54,248 nt of DNA from Propionibacterium cyclohexanicum (lineage in GTDB: Bacteria; Actinomycetota; Actinomycetes; Propionibacteriales; Propionibacteriaceae): contig NZ_FOGZ01000020.1 in the NCBI RefSeq assembly GCF_900111365.1, positions 1 to 54,248 of the forward strand, in the 5' to 3' direction. Below are positions 17,924 to 28,518 of the stretch, one piece after another. The first letter of the stretch is position 1. Each line of letters begins with the position of its first letter. The position numbers were made by a program, and so were the translations under genes. The notes below the pieces were generated by a model. The model was not told the origin of the DNA. It was given only the letters and a program-made list of their open reading frames with translations, and ran no database searches.

Positions 17924-20385
17924 GCGTGGACACCGGGTCCTCCCGCGCCGCTGCGAAGCCGGAGCTCGTCGAGTTCACCATCGACGGCCAGCAGCTGAGC
18001 GTGCCGAAGGGCACCCTCGTGATCCGCGCCGCCGAGATGATCGGCATCGGCATTCCGCGGTTCTGCGATCACCCGCTGCTCGATCCCGTCGCGGCCTGCC
18101 GCCAGTGCCTGGTGGAGGTGCCCGACGCCGGCAACGGACGTCCGATGAAGCCGCAGCCGGCCTGCGCCCTTGTGGCGATGCCCGGCATGCAGGTGGAGAC
18201 GGCCGCCAGCAACGCCACCGTGGCCAAGCACCAGGAGGGCATGCTGGAATTCCTCCTCATCAACCATCCGCTCGACTGCCCCATCTGCGACAAGGGCGGG
18301 GAGTGCCCCCTGCAGAACCAGGCGATGAGCCACGGGCCCGGGGAGAGCCGCTACGAGGGCGTCAAGCGCACCTTCCCCAAGCCGGTGCACATCAGCGCCG
18401 AGATCCTGTTGGACCGCGAGCGTTGCGTCCTGTGCCAGCGCTGCACCCGGTTCAGCACCCAGATCAGCGGGGACGAGTTCATCGAGCTCGCCGAACGTGG
18501 CGCGCTGTCGCAGATCAAGAACTATGAGGACACGCCCTACCAATCCTATTTCGCAGGCAACATCGTGCAGATCTGCCCGGTCGGTGCCCTGACCAGTGCC
18601 GACTACCGCTTCCAGTCGCGCCCCTTCGACCTGGTGAGCACCACGAGCAGCTGTGAGCACTGCGCAGACGGCTGCGAGCTGCGCATCGACCACCGGGCCG
18701 GAACCGTGCGCCGGCGGATGGCAGGCGACGATCCGCAGGTCAACGAGGAATGGAACTGCGACCGGGGGCGCTTCGGTTTCCGCTCCACGATGCTCGCCGA
18801 CCGATTGACCTCGCCACTCGTGCGCCGCGAGGGCGTCCTGGAACCGGCCAGCTGGCCCGAGGCCATCGACGCCGCCGCCCGCGGGCTGGCCCGTGCCGGC
18901 CACGACGTCGGGGTGTTGCCCGGCGGGCGCCTCACCGTCGAGAACGCCTATGCCTACTCCCGATTCACTCGGGCCGTCCTCGGGAGCAATGACATCGACT
19001 TCCGATCCCGCCCGGCCAGCGCCGAGGAGAGCGCCTTCCTCGCCAGCTACATCGCCGGAAGGCGTTTCGAGCAGGCGGTGCACTACGCCGACCTGGAGGC
19101 GGCCGCGCGGGTCGTGCTGGTCAGCCTGGAACCCGAGGACGAGTCGCCCATCGTCTTCCTGCGACTGCGCAAGGCCTGGCGGGCACATGGCCTGCAGATC
19201 GTCAACGTGGCACCCTTCAACTCCGCAGGTGCCACCAAGCTGGGCGCCCGCCTGCATGCCACGGCGCCCGGTGGCGAGGCCGACGCGTTGAGGACGCTCG
19301 CCGCGGACGGCCTGCTCGATGAGCAGACGATCGTGCTCATCGGTGAGCGCGCCGCTCTGAGCCCCGGTGCCCTCGCCACGGCAGCGGAGCTGACAAAGCG
19401 GCGTGGCGCCCGGCTCGCCTGGATTCCCCGCCGCGCCGGGGAGGTCGGGGCCATCGAGGCCGGTGCCCTGCCTGCCCTGCTGCCCGCTGGACGCCAGGTG
19501 GCCGACCCCGGGGCCCGCGTCGACCTGGCAGCGGCGTGGGGGGTGGCCTCATTGCCGGCCACCACCGGGCGCGAGGTCAACGCCATCATCGAGGCTGCCG
19601 GGAACCGGCAGCTGCAGGCCCTCGTCACCGCTGGTATCCAGGCCGAGGACTTTCTCGACCCCCGTGCCCTGCTCGACGCACTGGAGTCCGTGGACTTCGT
19701 CGTCAGCCTGGAGCAGCGCCGCACCGAGGTCACCGAACGCGCCGATGTGGTGTTCCCGGTGGCGCCGATCACCGAGCAGGTGGGTCACTTCATCAACTGG
19801 GAGCACCGCATCCGGCCGGTGCAACTGGTCATCGACGAGAATCCCTCGCCGATGACCGATGTGCGGGTGCTGGCCGCACTCGCCGACGCCATGGGAGCCG
19901 ATCTGGGGATGCGCTCACCGGCCCAGGCGCGCGCCGAATTCGCTCAGATCGCCGACTGGTCCGGCGAACGGGCGCACGGGCCCATCGATTCGGGCGGCGG
20001 GCGCCCGGTCACGAGCCAGCCGCCCGCGCCCGACAGCCTCGTGCTCGCGGGCTGGCGGCTGCTCATCGACGACGCCGCCGGGCTGGACGGGGCAACCGAG
20101 CTGCTTGCCACAGCGCCGGCCCGGGTGGCCCGACTCGCTCCCGCGGATGCCGCCCGGCTCGGCCTGGTGAGCGGCGACCCGGTGGAGATCAGCGGCCCGG
20201 CGGGTCGGCTCGTCGCGCCGGTGGAATTGGTGGGAGAGATGTCGCCCGGGGTCGTCTGGCTGCCGTTGAACACCGGTTCCTCGCTGTTCGCCACGCTGGG
20301 CGCCCATCCGGGTGACCGCGTCCACGTCACTGCTCCGGGTAGCCGCCCGGACGGGCCCAACCAGTCCGATGGAGGTGCGCAATGA
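17920..20385 (+). CDS. nuoG: NADH-quinone oxidoreductase subunit G
   Basis: An 821-aa 75-kDa-type subunit. An N-terminal ferredoxin domain has the [2Fe-2S] ligands (CRQCLVE). NHPLDCPICDKGGEC gives the His-Cys3 cluster N5, and CVLCQRC with ICPVGAL gives N4. C-EH-C-ADG-C followed 27 residues later by another Cys (about residues 245-280) is the extra N7 cluster found only in some bacteria. The remainder is a degenerate molybdopterin-type domain without the cofactor. It ends with a C-terminal barrel-like domain around VSGDPVEISGPAG. Confidence 0.95.
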   Translation: MSVDTGSSRAAAKPELVEFTIDGQQLSVPKGTLVIRAAEMIGIGIPRFCDHPLLDPVAACRQCLVEVPDAGNGRPMKPQPACALVAMPGMQVETAASNATVAKHQEGMLEFLLINHPLDCPICDKGGECPLQNQAMSHGPGESRYEGVKRTFPKPVHISAEILLDRERCVLCQRCTRFSTQISGDEFIELAERGALSQIKNYEDTPYQSYFAGNIVQICPVGALTSADYRFQSRPFDLVSTTSSCEHCADGCELRIDHRAGTVRRRMAGDDPQVNEEWNCDRGRFGFRSTMLADRLTSPLVRREGVLEPASWPEAIDAAARGLARAGHDVGVLPGGRLTVENAYAYSRFTRAVLGSNDIDFRSRPASAEESAFLASYIAGRRFEQAVHYADLEAAARVVLVSLEPEDESPIVFLRLRKAWRAHGLQIVNVAPFNSAGATKLGARLHATAPGGEADALRTLAADGLLDEQTIVLIGERAALSPGALATAAELTKRRGARLAWIPRRAGEVGAIEAGALPALLPAGRQVADPGARVDLAAAWGVASLPATTGREVNAIIEAAGNRQLQALVTAGIQAEDFLDPRALLDALESVDFVVSLEQRRTEVTERADVVFPVAPITEQVGHFINWEHRIRPVQLVIDENPSPMTDVRVLAALADAMGADLGMRSPAQARAEFAQIADWSGERAHGPIDSGGGRPVTSQPPAPDSLVLAGWRLLIDDAAGLDGATELLATAPARVARLAPADAARLGLVSGDPVEISGPAGRLVAPVELVGEMSPGVVWLPLNTGSSLFATLGAHPGDRVHVTAPGSRPDGPNQSDGGAQ

Positions 20386-21746
20386 TCGCGCAACAGGTGG
20401 TCTTCGGGACCGACCCCTGGTGGCTTGTGGTCATCAAGGTGGTGGTGGTCTTCGCGATGCTGCTCGCCTGGACCATCTTCAACGTCTGGTTCGAGCGCCG
20501 CGTGCTCGGAAAGATGCAGAACCGCAAGGGACCGATCATGAACGGGCCCCTCGGCCTGGGCCAGGCCCTCGGTGACGGCATGAAGCTGCTGTTCAAGGAG
20601 GACTTCCGCCCGGCACGCACCGACAGGATCGTCTTCAGTCTCGCCCCGGTGCTCATTGCCGTCGCTGCCTTCGCCTCCTGGGCCGTCATACCGCTGGGCG
20701 GCGAGGTGAGGATGTTCGGGCACACCACCCGCTTGCAGATCAGTGATCTGCCGGTCTCGGTGCTGCTCATCCTCGCCATCGCCTCGGTAGGTGTCTACGG
20801 GGTGGTACTGGCCGGCTGGGCCAGCAACGGCACCTACTCGCTGCTGGGCTCGATGCGCGCCACCGCCCAGCTCATCAGCTATGAGGTGGCAATGGGCCTG
20901 GCGCTCGTGGCGGTGTTCATGTACGCCGGTTCGATGAGCACGAGCGAGATCGTCGAGGCGCAGATCGCCCCGCTCAACTTCTTCGGCATCCACACGGTCT
21001 TCCCCTCGCACTACTGGCTGTTGCTCGCACCGAGCTTTGCGATCTACGTGGTGAGCATCTTCGGTGAGACGAACCGCTTGCCCTTCGACCTGGCCGAGTG
21101 CGAATCCGAGCTGGTCTCGGGTCACATCACCGACTACTCCGGCTTCCGCTACGCGATGTTCTTCCTTGCCGAGTACATCAATGTCGCCACCGTCTCGGCG
21201 ATCTGCACGACGCTGTTCCTCGGCGGATACGGCGCGCCCTGGCCGTTGAGCATGATCGCCGGGCTCAATACCGGCTGGTGGGGCCTGCTGTGGTTCTTCC
21301 TCAAGGTGCAGCTGGTCATCTTCTTCTTCTGCTGGGTACGGGCCGCGCTGCCGCGCTTCCGATACGACCAGTTCATGGATCTGGGGTGGAAGTGGCTCAT
21401 CCCGATCAGCCTGGTGTGGATCATGGTGCTGGCCGTGATGCGCGGCGGTATCGCCAACGGCTGGTTCGCCTCCACGGCAGCGCGCATCATCATTGGACTG
21501 CTCATCGTGGCCCTGCTGGCCTGGGTGTTGTGGCCCAGACGCACGTCGGCCAGCATCGAGGCCGAGCCGGCCGGGGGGCTGGCCGCCGAGGACTTCGATG
21601 CCTTCGCCGGCGGATATCCGGTGCCCCCGATGCCTGGGCAGCGTCCACTGGCACTGGCCGGGGCGCTGACCCGAGCCGGCTCCATGACCCAGCCCGCACG
21701 AGCCGCGCGGGGCGAGGACGAGCCGGGCGAGGAGGTGCACGACTGA
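20382..21746 (+). CDS. nuoH: NADH-quinone oxidoreductase subunit H
   Basis: A 454-aa membrane subunit forming the quinone tunnel with Nuo[17 protein letters not shown] in the first loop and [19 protein letters not shown] in the middle are the family signatures with the conserved acidic residues. About eight transmembrane helices are visible, then a hydrophilic Ala/Pro/Glu-rich tail of roughly 75 residues that enterobacterial NuoH lacks. The stop overlaps the nuoI start by one base (TGATG). Confidence 0.95.
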   Translation: MIAQQVVFGTDPWWLVVIKVVVVFAMLLAWTIFNVWFERRVLGKMQNRKGPIMNGPLGLGQALGDGMKLLFKEDFRPARTDRIVFSLAPVLIAVAAFASWAVIPLGGEVRMFGHTTRLQISDLPVSVLLILAIASVGVYGVVLAGWASNGTYSLLGSMRATAQLISYEVAMGLALVAVFMYAGSMSTSEIVEAQIAPLNFFGIHTVFPSHYWLLLAPSFAIYVVSIFGETNRLPFDLAECESELVSGHITDYSGFRYAMFFLAEYINVATVSAICTTLFLGGYGAPWPLSMIAGLNTGWWGLLWFFLKVQLVIFFFCWVRAALPRFRYDQFMDLGWKWLIPISLVWIMVLAVMRGGIANGWFASTAARIIIGLLIVALLAWVLWPRRTSASIEAEPAGGLAAEDFDAFAGGYPVPPMPGQRPLALAGALTRAGSMTQPARAARGEDEPGEEVHD

Positions 21747-22315
21747 TGGGCGCCTGGTCAGGTTTCGGCATCACCTTCCGCACGATGTTCCGCAAGTCGT
21801 TCACGCAGGGCTATCCCGAGCCGGGCAAGGAGCGCGTCGTCGCACCCCGCTTCCATGGACGCCACCAGCTCAACCGCTGGCCCGACGGCCTCGAGAAGTG
21901 CGTGGGCTGCGAGCTGTGCGCCTGGGCGTGCCCGGCCGACGCGATCTACGTGGAGGGCGCCGACAACACCGAACAGGAGCGCTACAGCCCCGGCGAGCGC
22001 TACGGGCGGGTCTACCAGATCAACTACCTGCGCTGCATCCTGTGCGGTCTGTGCATCGAGGCGTGCCCGACGAGGGCACTGACGATGACCAACGAATTCA
22101 AGCTGGCCGATCGCAGCCGTGAAAGCCTCATCTATGACAAGGATCGGTTGCTGGCACCCCTGCTGCCAGGGATGGAGCAGCCACCACATGAGCGGCGGCT
22201 GGGTGCCACCGAGAAGGAGTACTTCCTCGGTCTCCCGCCCACCGGCGTGCCCGACGAGCGCGGCACGGGAGGGGCCCCCAGCGGGGCGGCATCGGGAGAG
22301 GAAGCAGGGCAATGA
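21746..22315 (+). CDS. nuoI: NADH-quinone oxidoreductase subunit I
   Basis: A 189-aa 23-kDa-type subunit with two [4Fe-4S] clusters (N6a, N6b). The ligands are [12 protein letters not shown] near residues 51-62 and [12 protein letters not shown] near residues 95-106. They pass electrons from NuoG to NuoB. Both start and stop overlap neighbouring genes. Confidence 0.96.
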   Translation: MGAWSGFGITFRTMFRKSFTQGYPEPGKERVVAPRFHGRHQLNRWPDGLEKCVGCELCAWACPADAIYVEGADNTEQERYSPGERYGRVYQINYLRCILCGLCIEACPTRALTMTNEFKLADRSRESLIYDKDRLLAPLLPGMEQPPHERRLGATEKEYFLGLPPTGVPDERGTGGAPSGAASGEEAGQ

Positions 22316-23202
22316 TTCCACTGGTCACCGGGCAGGCGATCGCCTTCTGGATCCTCGGCCCGCTGAGCATCGCGGCGGGCGCCGGCATGGTGTTCAGCCG
22401 CAAGCCGGTCCACTGTGCGCTGTGCCTGGCCGGGCTGATGTGCTGCCTGGCCGGTCTGTACGCGAGCCTCGATGCGCCCTTCCTGTTCGTTGCCCAGATC
22501 ATCGTCTACACCGGCGCGGTGATGATGCTGTTCGTCTTCACGATGATGATGATCGGTGTCGATTCCGTCGACGAGATGGTCGAGACGATCAAAGGCCAGC
22601 GGGCAGCCACTGCGATTGCCGTCCTTGGCCTCGCGGTACTGCTCGTCTCGGCAGTGGGCCACGGCATCCTCACCGGTTCCCAGGGCCTTGCACAGGCCAA
22701 TGGGCAGGCCGGTAATGTCCGTTCCCTGGCCTTCCTCGTCTTCGGCCGCTATGTCTTCGCCTTCGAGGCCACTGCAGCCTTGCTCATCACCGCTGCGCTC
22801 GCCGCGATGGTGCTCAGCCACGGGGAGCCCCTGGTGGGCAAGGAACGCCAGCGTGCCCGGCTCGAGCGGCGCACGAAGGAGTTCGCCGCCACCGGGGCCG
22901 ACCCCGGCCCCCTGCCCAGCCCCGGCATCTACGCCCGGCACAACTCCGTCGACCATCCCGCCTTGCTGCCCGACGGGGCGATCGCCGACGGCTCGGTGAT
23001 CGCCACCCTCGCCGCCCGCGGCGCAGTCATCGTGGACAAGGGCCGGCTGGTGGCGCCCACTGTCCGAGCAGACCAGGCGCTCGCGGACGTGCACGACGAG
23101 CAGCACGGAATCCTGCCCGGCGAGGCTGAACTGTCCGCCGCGCCCGGCGAGGCTGAACTGTCCGCCGTGCCCGGCGGGCCGGCCAAGGAGATCACCCCAT
23201 GA
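22312..23202 (+). CDS. nuoJ: NADH-quinone oxidoreductase subunit J
   Basis: A 296-aa membrane subunit; the five-helix family core is the first 175 residues and includes the [16 protein letters not shown] helix with its pi-bulge region. The remaining 120 residues are a hydrophilic, charged extension not needed in enterobacterial NuoJ. Near the end is an in-frame tandem duplication of nine residues (PGEAELSAA then PGEAELSAV). It overlaps nuoI and nuoK by four bases. Confidence 0.94.
   Translation: MIPLVTGQAIAFWILGPLSIAAGAGMVFSRKPVHCALCLAGLMCCLAGLYASLDAPFLFVAQIIVYTGAVMMLFVFTMMMIGVDSVDEMVETIKGQRAATAIAVLGLAVLLVSAVGHGILTGSQGLAQANGQAGNVRSLAFLVFGRYVFAFEATAALLITAALAAMVLSHGEPLVGKERQRARLERRTKEFAATGADPGPLPSPGIYARHNSVDHPALLPDGAIADGSVIATLAARGAVIVDKGRLVAPTVRADQALADVHDEQHGILPGEAELSAAPGEAELSAVPGGPAKEITP
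23115..23168 (+). repeat. In-frame 27-bp tandem duplication in nuoJ
   Basis: Two units, 23115-23141 and 23142-23168, differ only at the last base. A third partial unit (GCCCGGCG) follows. The repeat lies in the dispensable C-terminal tail of NuoJ. Confidence 0.9.
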
Positions 23203-23498
23203 ACCCCAATGCCTACATCGTGCTGTCCTCGATCCTGTTCTGCCTGGGGCTGCTCGGCTTCCTCGTGCGGCGCAATGCGCTGGTCGCCTTCATGTCCATC
23301 GAGCTCATGCTCAATGCCGCGAACCTGTCCTTCGTGACCTTCGCCAATGTGCACGGCAATCTCGACGGCCAGGTGGCCGCGTTCTTCGTCATGGTCGTGG
23401 CGGCGGCCGAGGTGGTCGTCGGCTTGGCGATCATCATGATGATCTTCCGCACCCGCCGCTCGGCCTCGGTCGACGACGAGAACCTGCTGAGGCATTGA
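23199..23498 (+). CDS. nuoK: NADH-quinone oxidoreductase subunit K
   Basis: A 99-aa antiporter-like (MrpC-type) subunit with three transmembrane helices. The helix-two glutamate is in [13 protein letters not shown], and a second conserved glutamate lies in [12 protein letters not shown]; both are on the proton pathway. It has the standard length and overlaps nuoJ by four bases. Confidence 0.96.
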   Translation: MNPNAYIVLSSILFCLGLLGFLVRRNALVAFMSIELMLNAANLSFVTFANVHGNLDGQVAAFFVMVVAAAEVVVGLAIIMMIFRTRRSASVDDENLLRH

Positions 23499-23508
23499 GG
23501 GGGAATCG

Positions 23509-25416
23509 GTGAATCCTTTGGAAGTCGTGAATCCGGTCGCTGCGACCGGGTTGTTCAGCTATGCCTGGCTGATGATCGCGATCCCGCTGGTCGTCGCGGG
23601 CCTGCTGCTGATCGTCGGACGTGCCGGCGACGCCTGGGGGCATCTGCTCGGCGCGGCCGCACCGATGGCCTCGTTCGTCATCGCCCTGCTCCTGTTCATC
23701 TCGATGCTCGGCTCCGGCGACGGCGCGCGGGCCGTGTCGGTGGGCACCTATCGGTGGATCTCGGCTGGGTCGTGGACCGTCTCCGCCGGTCTGCTGGTCG
23801 ACCAGCTGTCGATTCTCTTCGCGCTGCTCGTGACAGGTGTCGGCTCGCTCATCTTCGTCTACTCGATCGGCTACATGCGCGAGGATCCCGCACGGCGTCG
23901 CTTCTTTGCCTTCCTCAACCTCTTCGTCGCCGCGATGATGATCTTGGTCCTGGCTGACAACTATCTCGTGCTGTTCGTCGGATGGGAGGGCGTGGGGCTG
24001 GCGTCCTACCTGCTCATCGGCTTCTGGCAGGAGCGCAACTCCGCTGCGCTGGCCGCGAAGAAGGCGTTCATCACCAACAAGGTCGGTGACCTGGGGCTGC
24101 TCACCGCGATGTTCGCGATGTTCGCACTGTTCGGCTCGGTGGACTTCAGCACCGTCAACGCCCAGGCCCCGGCGATGCCCAGCGGGTGGGCGACCGCGCT
24201 GGGCCTGCTCCTGCTGCTGGCGGCCTGCGGCAAGTCGGCCCAGGTTCCGCTGCAGGTGTGGCTGCTGGACGCGATGGAGGGTCCGACACCGGTCTCTGCG
24301 CTCATTCATGCCGCGACGATGGTCACCGCCGGCGTCTATCTGGTCGTCCGCTCTCACGCGATCTTCGCCCTGAGTGAGCCCGCGAGCCTGGCGGTGAGCA
24401 TCGTTGGACTGGCCTCGGTCTTCGCAGGGGCGTGGATCGGCTGCGCCAAGGACGACATCAAGAAGGTGCTGGCAGGCTCGACGATGAGCCAAATCGGCTA
24501 CATGATGCTTGCGGCCGGTATCGGCCCGGCCGGCGCGGCCTTCGCGATCTTCCACCTGCTCACCCACGGCGCCTTCAAGGCCAATCTCTTCCTCGGCGCC
24601 GGGGCCATCATGCACGGCATGGACGATGACGTCGACATGCGCCACTACGGCGCCCTCGCGAGGGCGATGCCATGGGTCTTCGCCACCTTCGCCTGCGGCT
24701 ATCTGGCCATCATCGGCTTCCCCTTCTTCGCCGGCTACTACTCCAAGGACCACATCATCTCGGCGGCGTTCGGCAAGAGCCCGGTTTTCGGCTGGCTCGC
24801 GCTCGCAGGTGCCGGCATCACCGCCTTCTACATGACGAGACTGGTCATGATGACCTTCTTCGGCCCGGCGCGGCACCTGCCGGGGGTGCATCCGCACCGG
24901 CCCGGACCAGTGATGGTCGTCCCGCTGGTCGTCTTGGCAGCCGCCTCAGTATTCAGTGGCCTGGCGCTCAACGGCTGGATCCAGGGCTGGCTGGCGCCCG
25001 CCGTCGGGGCCGAGGTCGAGCCCAGCCATCTGCTCGAACTGAGCTGGATGGGTGCGGTGACCCTGCTGGTCGTCGGTCTGGGGGTGGCGCTCGGCGTTGT
25101 CCTCTATCGCCGCCCCATCGCCCAGCAGCAGCCGGTGAGCCACAACTTCTTCGTCAACGCCGGGCGCAACGAGCTGTACGCGAATGCCCTCAACGAGGCG
25201 GTTCTCATGCGGCCCGGCCAGGCATTGTGCGAGGGCCTGGATTTCGCCGACAAGGAACTGGTCGACGGCGCCGCCCGCAGCAGCGCCGAACTGGCCAAAG
25301 CCGGAGGCGGGGTGCTGCGTCTGGCGGAGAACGGGTATGTGCGCAGCTATGGTGCGACGATGGCCCTCGGCATCGTGGCCGTCGGTCTGGTCATGATCCT
25401 CGGCCGGCTGGCCTGA
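23509..25416 (+). CDS. nuoL: NADH-quinone oxidoreductase subunit L
   Basis: A 635-aa antiporter-like proton-pumping subunit with about 15-16 helices. WEGVGLASYLLIGFW contains the helix-5 glutamate. KAFITNKVGD and GKSAQVPLQVWLLDAMEGPTP hold the conserved lysines of the half-channels, and LTHGAFKANLF the later ones. The C-terminal part contains the lateral helix region. The start is GTG ten bases after nuoK, with GGGGG upstream. Confidence 0.96.
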   Translation: MNPLEVVNPVAATGLFSYAWLMIAIPLVVAGLLLIVGRAGDAWGHLLGAAAPMASFVIALLLFISMLGSGDGARAVSVGTYRWISAGSWTVSAGLLVDQLSILFALLVTGVGSLIFVYSIGYMREDPARRRFFAFLNLFVAAMMILVLADNYLVLFVGWEGVGLASYLLIGFWQERNSAALAAKKAFITNKVGDLGLLTAMFAMFALFGSVDFSTVNAQAPAMPSGWATALGLLLLLAACGKSAQVPLQVWLLDAMEGPTPVSALIHAATMVTAGVYLVVRSHAIFALSEPASLAVSIVGLASVFAGAWIGCAKDDIKKVLAGSTMSQIGYMMLAAGIGPAGAAFAIFHLLTHGAFKANLFLGAGAIMHGMDDDVDMRHYGALARAMPWVFATFACGYLAIIGFPFFAGYYSKDHIISAAFGKSPVFGWLALAGAGITAFYMTRLVMMTFFGPARHLPGVHPHRPGPVMVVPLVVLAAASVFSGLALNGWIQGWLAPAVGAEVEPSHLLELSWMGAVTLLVVGLGVALGVVLYRRPIAQQQPVSHNFFVNAGRNELYANALNEAVLMRPGQALCEGLDFADKELVDGAARSSAELAKAGGGVLRLAENGYVRSYGATMALGIVAVGLVMILGRLA

Positions 25417-25426
25417 GGGGGGAGAG

Positions 25427-26947
25427 ATGATGGCAATTCCCTGGCTCACCCTTCTGGGACTCGTGCCGCTGGTCGGCTCCGGCGTCGTCTTCGCCAGCCG
25501 CGGGCGCGGCGGGCGGATCGTCGCCTTGTCGTTCTCGCTGCTCACAGCCGCGCTGGGCGTGGCGGTCTTCTTCATGACCGGCCTGGGCGAGCAAGTGCGC
25601 TGGATCCCCACGATCGGCGCATGGTATGCGCTCGATGCGGATGGCATGGCGAAGCTGCTCATCCTGCTCACCGTCATTCTCGTGCCCTTGGTACTCGTCG
25701 CCGAGTGGAGCCCGGGGGACCCGAACTCCGCCGCGACACCCCTCTCGCGGTGGAGCGGGGAGTCGTTCGCGGCGCTCGCCCTCATGCTCGAGTCCTTCAC
25801 GCTGTTCGTCTTCATGGCCAGCGATCTGCTGTTGTTCTACATCGCTTTCGAGGCCACCCTCATCCCGATGTACTTCCTCATCGCCGGCTGGGGCGGGCCG
25901 CGCCGCGCCGGTGCGGCGCTGAAGTTCCTGCTGTTCAGCCTGGCCGGTGGGCTCGTGCTGTTGGTGGGCGTCATCGGCATGTACGTCGTCTCCGCCCGCG
26001 ACCGGACGCCGAGTCTGCTCACCGCGGAGCTGACCGGCCTGCCGATCGGGCAGTGGACGGGACGCTGGCTGTTCATCGCCTTCTTCGTGGCCTTCGCCGT
26101 CAAGGCCCCCATGTTCCCGGTGCACAGCTGGCTGCCGGACGCCGCCGAGCAGGCTCGCCCGGGGGCATCGGCACTTCTGGTCGCCACCTTGGACAAGATC
26201 GGCACCTTCGGCATGATTCGTTTCTGCCTGGCCTTCTTCCCCGAGGCCAGCCGGTGGGCAACCCCCTTCGTGCTGGCCCTCGCGGTCATCTCGATCCTCT
26301 ATGGGGCGCTCATGGCGGTGGGATCGAAGAATCTCCTGCGTCTGGTCTCCTACACCTCGATCTCGCACTTCGGGTTCATGGTCCTGGGCATCTTTGCCCT
26401 GACGACGGCATCGCTGTCCGGCTCCATCTTCTACATGCTGGCCCACGGGCTGAGTTCGGCAGCGATGTTCCTTGTGGTCGGCTTCCTTGTCGAGCGGCGC
26501 GGCTCGGCCCTCATCGCCGACTACGGCGGAGCCCAGAAGCTGGTCCCCGTGCTGGCCGGGGTCTTCCTCACCGCCGGACTCGCCACCCTGGCACTGCCCG
26601 GCACCGCCAATTTCGTCGGCGAGTTCCTCATCATGGCCGGTGCCTGGCGCCATCACCTGGTATGGGTGGCGCTGGCGGTGCTGGGTACTGTGCTCGCGGC
26701 CCTCTACGTGCTCCTCGCGTATCAGCGGGTCTTCACCGGCCCGGTCTCCCCGCAAAGCGCCGAGCGTCTGCACCATGATCTCGACGCCCGCGAAAAGCTC
26801 GTCATCGCGCCGCTCATCGTGCTCATCCTGTTCTTCGGTTTCGTGCCGAGGCCCACTCTCCAGGTGGCGCAGTCCACGGCCGCCCATGCGATGGCACAGA
26901 TCGGCGCAACCGATCCTCAACCCAGTGTTCCAACAGGGAGCAGATGA
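25427..26947 (+). CDS. nuoM: NADH-quinone oxidoreductase subunit M
   Basis: A 506-aa antiporter-like pumping subunit. FEATLIPMYFLIAGWGG has the conserved helix-5 glutamate, VKAPMFPVHSWLPDAAEQA the broken-helix lysine region, and TSISHFGFMVLG a later signature. The start is one of two adjacent ATG codons (25427/25430) with GGGGAGAG upstream. Confidence 0.96.
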   Translation: MMAIPWLTLLGLVPLVGSGVVFASRGRGGRIVALSFSLLTAALGVAVFFMTGLGEQVRWIPTIGAWYALDADGMAKLLILLTVILVPLVLVAEWSPGDPNSAATPLSRWSGESFAALALMLESFTLFVFMASDLLLFYIAFEATLIPMYFLIAGWGGPRRAGAALKFLLFSLAGGLVLLVGVIGMYVVSARDRTPSLLTAELTGLPIGQWTGRWLFIAFFVAFAVKAPMFPVHSWLPDAAEQARPGASALLVATLDKIGTFGMIRFCLAFFPEASRWATPFVLALAVISILYGALMAVGSKNLLRLVSYTSISHFGFMVLGIFALTTASLSGSIFYMLAHGLSSAAMFLVVGFLVERRGSALIADYGGAQKLVPVLAGVFLTAGLATLALPGTANFVGEFLIMAGAWRHHLVWVALAVLGTVLAALYVLLAYQRVFTGPVSPQSAERLHHDLDAREKLVIAPLIVLILFFGFVPRPTLQVAQSTAAHAMAQIGATDPQPSVPTGSR

Positions 26948-26950
26948 GCC

Positions 26951-28507
26951 ATGACCCCACCAACGATCGAATACGGACTCATCGCCCCGCTTGTCGTCCT
27001 CATCCTCGCCGTCGTGGCGGCGGTGATCGTGGAGGCTTTCGTGCCGCGGCACACCCGCCATCGGGTGCAGCTGGGTATTGCGGTGATCAGCCAGCTGCTC
27101 GCGCTGGCCTTCGTCACCGTCGGCTGGAATGACCGTCCCGGTCAGGCGGTCATGGGGGCGCTGTCGATCGACGGGCCCACCCGGATGATCTGGGCGCTGC
27201 TGCTGGTCTTCGGGCTGCTGGCGGTGCTGCTGTACGGGGAGAAGCGGATCGGCGGCGGGTCCACTGCCTTCGCTCCCCAGGCCAACGCCGTGCCCGGCAG
27301 CCTCGCCGAACGCGAGGCCATCGCCGCCCGGCAGGAGAACACCGAGGTCTTCCCGCTGTTCTCCATGGCGCTGCTGGGGATGCTCGTCCTGCCGGCCGCC
27401 AACGACCTGCTCACCATGTTCGTCGGCCTGGAGATCCTCTCGCTGCCGCTGTACGTGATGTGCGGGCTGGCGCGTCGCCGGCGGCTGCTGTCCCAGGAGG
27501 CGGCACTGAAGTACTTCATGCTCGGTGCGCTGTCCAGCGCCTTCTTCCTGTTCGGGACGGCGCTGCTGTACGGCTATTCCGGCTCGTTCACCCTCGCCGA
27601 TGTCGACGCCTCGATCACCCGATCCACCCAGGCCCTGCCGCTGCTCTTGGCCGGGGCCGGGCTGGTGAGCGTCGCCATGCTGTTCAAGGTGGGGGCAGTG
27701 CCCTTCCACTCGTGGGTCCCCGATGTCTATACCGGCGCTCCGACCCCGGTCACCGCGTTCATGGCGATCTGTACGAAGATCGCCGCCTTCGGGGCCTTTC
27801 TCAGGGTGTTGTTCGTCGCGCTGGGCGGCATCCGGTGGGACTGGCAGTTGCTCCTTGCGGCGGTGGCAGTGGTCACCATGGTGCTCGGCTCGCTGGCCGG
27901 TCTGGTGCAAGACGACGTGAAAAGGATGCTGGCCTATTCCTCCATTGCGAACGCAGGCTTCATCCTTGTCGCCGTTGTCGGCGCGATGGCCACCGGAACC
28001 GGTCTGGACGCAGGGCGCTCCGGCTCCGTCTCGGGCACCCTGATCTATCTGACTACCTATGGCCTGGCCAATACGGGTGCCTTCGCCATCCTCACCACAG
28101 TGCGCCAGGCCGGCGGCGAGGCCACCTCCATCGACGCCTGGCTGGGTCTGGCCCGGCGTCGTCCCGCCCTGGGGGCCGTCATGACACTCTTCCTGCTGTC
28201 GCTGGCCGGCATTCCGCTCACCGGTGGGTTCATCGGCAAGCTGGTGGCCTTCACCGCTGCCTGGCAGGGCGGGTACGGCTGGCTCGTGCTGTTCGCCATG
28301 GCATTCGCGCTGGTGACCGCCGCCTACTATCTGCGGGTCGTCTACGTGATGTACTTCGCCGAGCCGAATACCGAGACCGACATCGTCCACCCGGGATGGC
28401 CCACCGGGATTGTGATCACCGTGTGCGCTCTCGGTACGCTGGTACTCGGTCTGGTGCCAGGTTTTGCGCTTGACCTGTTTGCGAATGCTGCAAACTTCCT
28501 GCGCTGA
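26951..28507 (+). CDS. nuoN: NADH-quinone oxidoreductase subunit N
   Basis: A 518-aa antiporter-like subunit closing the complex I operon. GLEILSLPLYVMCGLARR carries the helix-5 acidic residue, FKVGAVPFHSWVPDVYTGAP the conserved lysine region, and LAYSSIANAGFILV a later signature. It begins three bases after nuoM and is followed eleven bases later by the polyprenyl diphosphate synthase, so the transcript probably continues. Confidence 0.96.
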   Translation: MTPPTIEYGLIAPLVVLILAVVAAVIVEAFVPRHTRHRVQLGIAVISQLLALAFVTVGWNDRPGQAVMGALSIDGPTRMIWALLLVFGLLAVLLYGEKRIGGGSTAFAPQANAVPGSLAEREAIAARQENTEVFPLFSMALLGMLVLPAANDLLTMFVGLEILSLPLYVMCGLARRRRLLSQEAALKYFMLGALSSAFFLFGTALLYGYSGSFTLADVDASITRSTQALPLLLAGAGLVSVAMLFKVGAVPFHSWVPDVYTGAPTPVTAFMAICTKIAAFGAFLRVLFVALGGIRWDWQLLLAAVAVVTMVLGSLAGLVQDDVKRMLAYSSIANAGFILVAVVGAMATGTGLDAGRSGSVSGTLIYLTTYGLANTGAFAILTTVRQAGGEATSIDAWLGLARRRPALGAVMTLFLLSLAGIPLTGGFIGKLVAFTAAWQGGYGWLVLFAMAFALVTAAYYLRVVYVMYFAEPNTETDIVHPGWPTGIVITVCALGTLVLGLVPGFALDLFANAANFLR

Positions 28508-28518
28508 TAGGAGATCAC

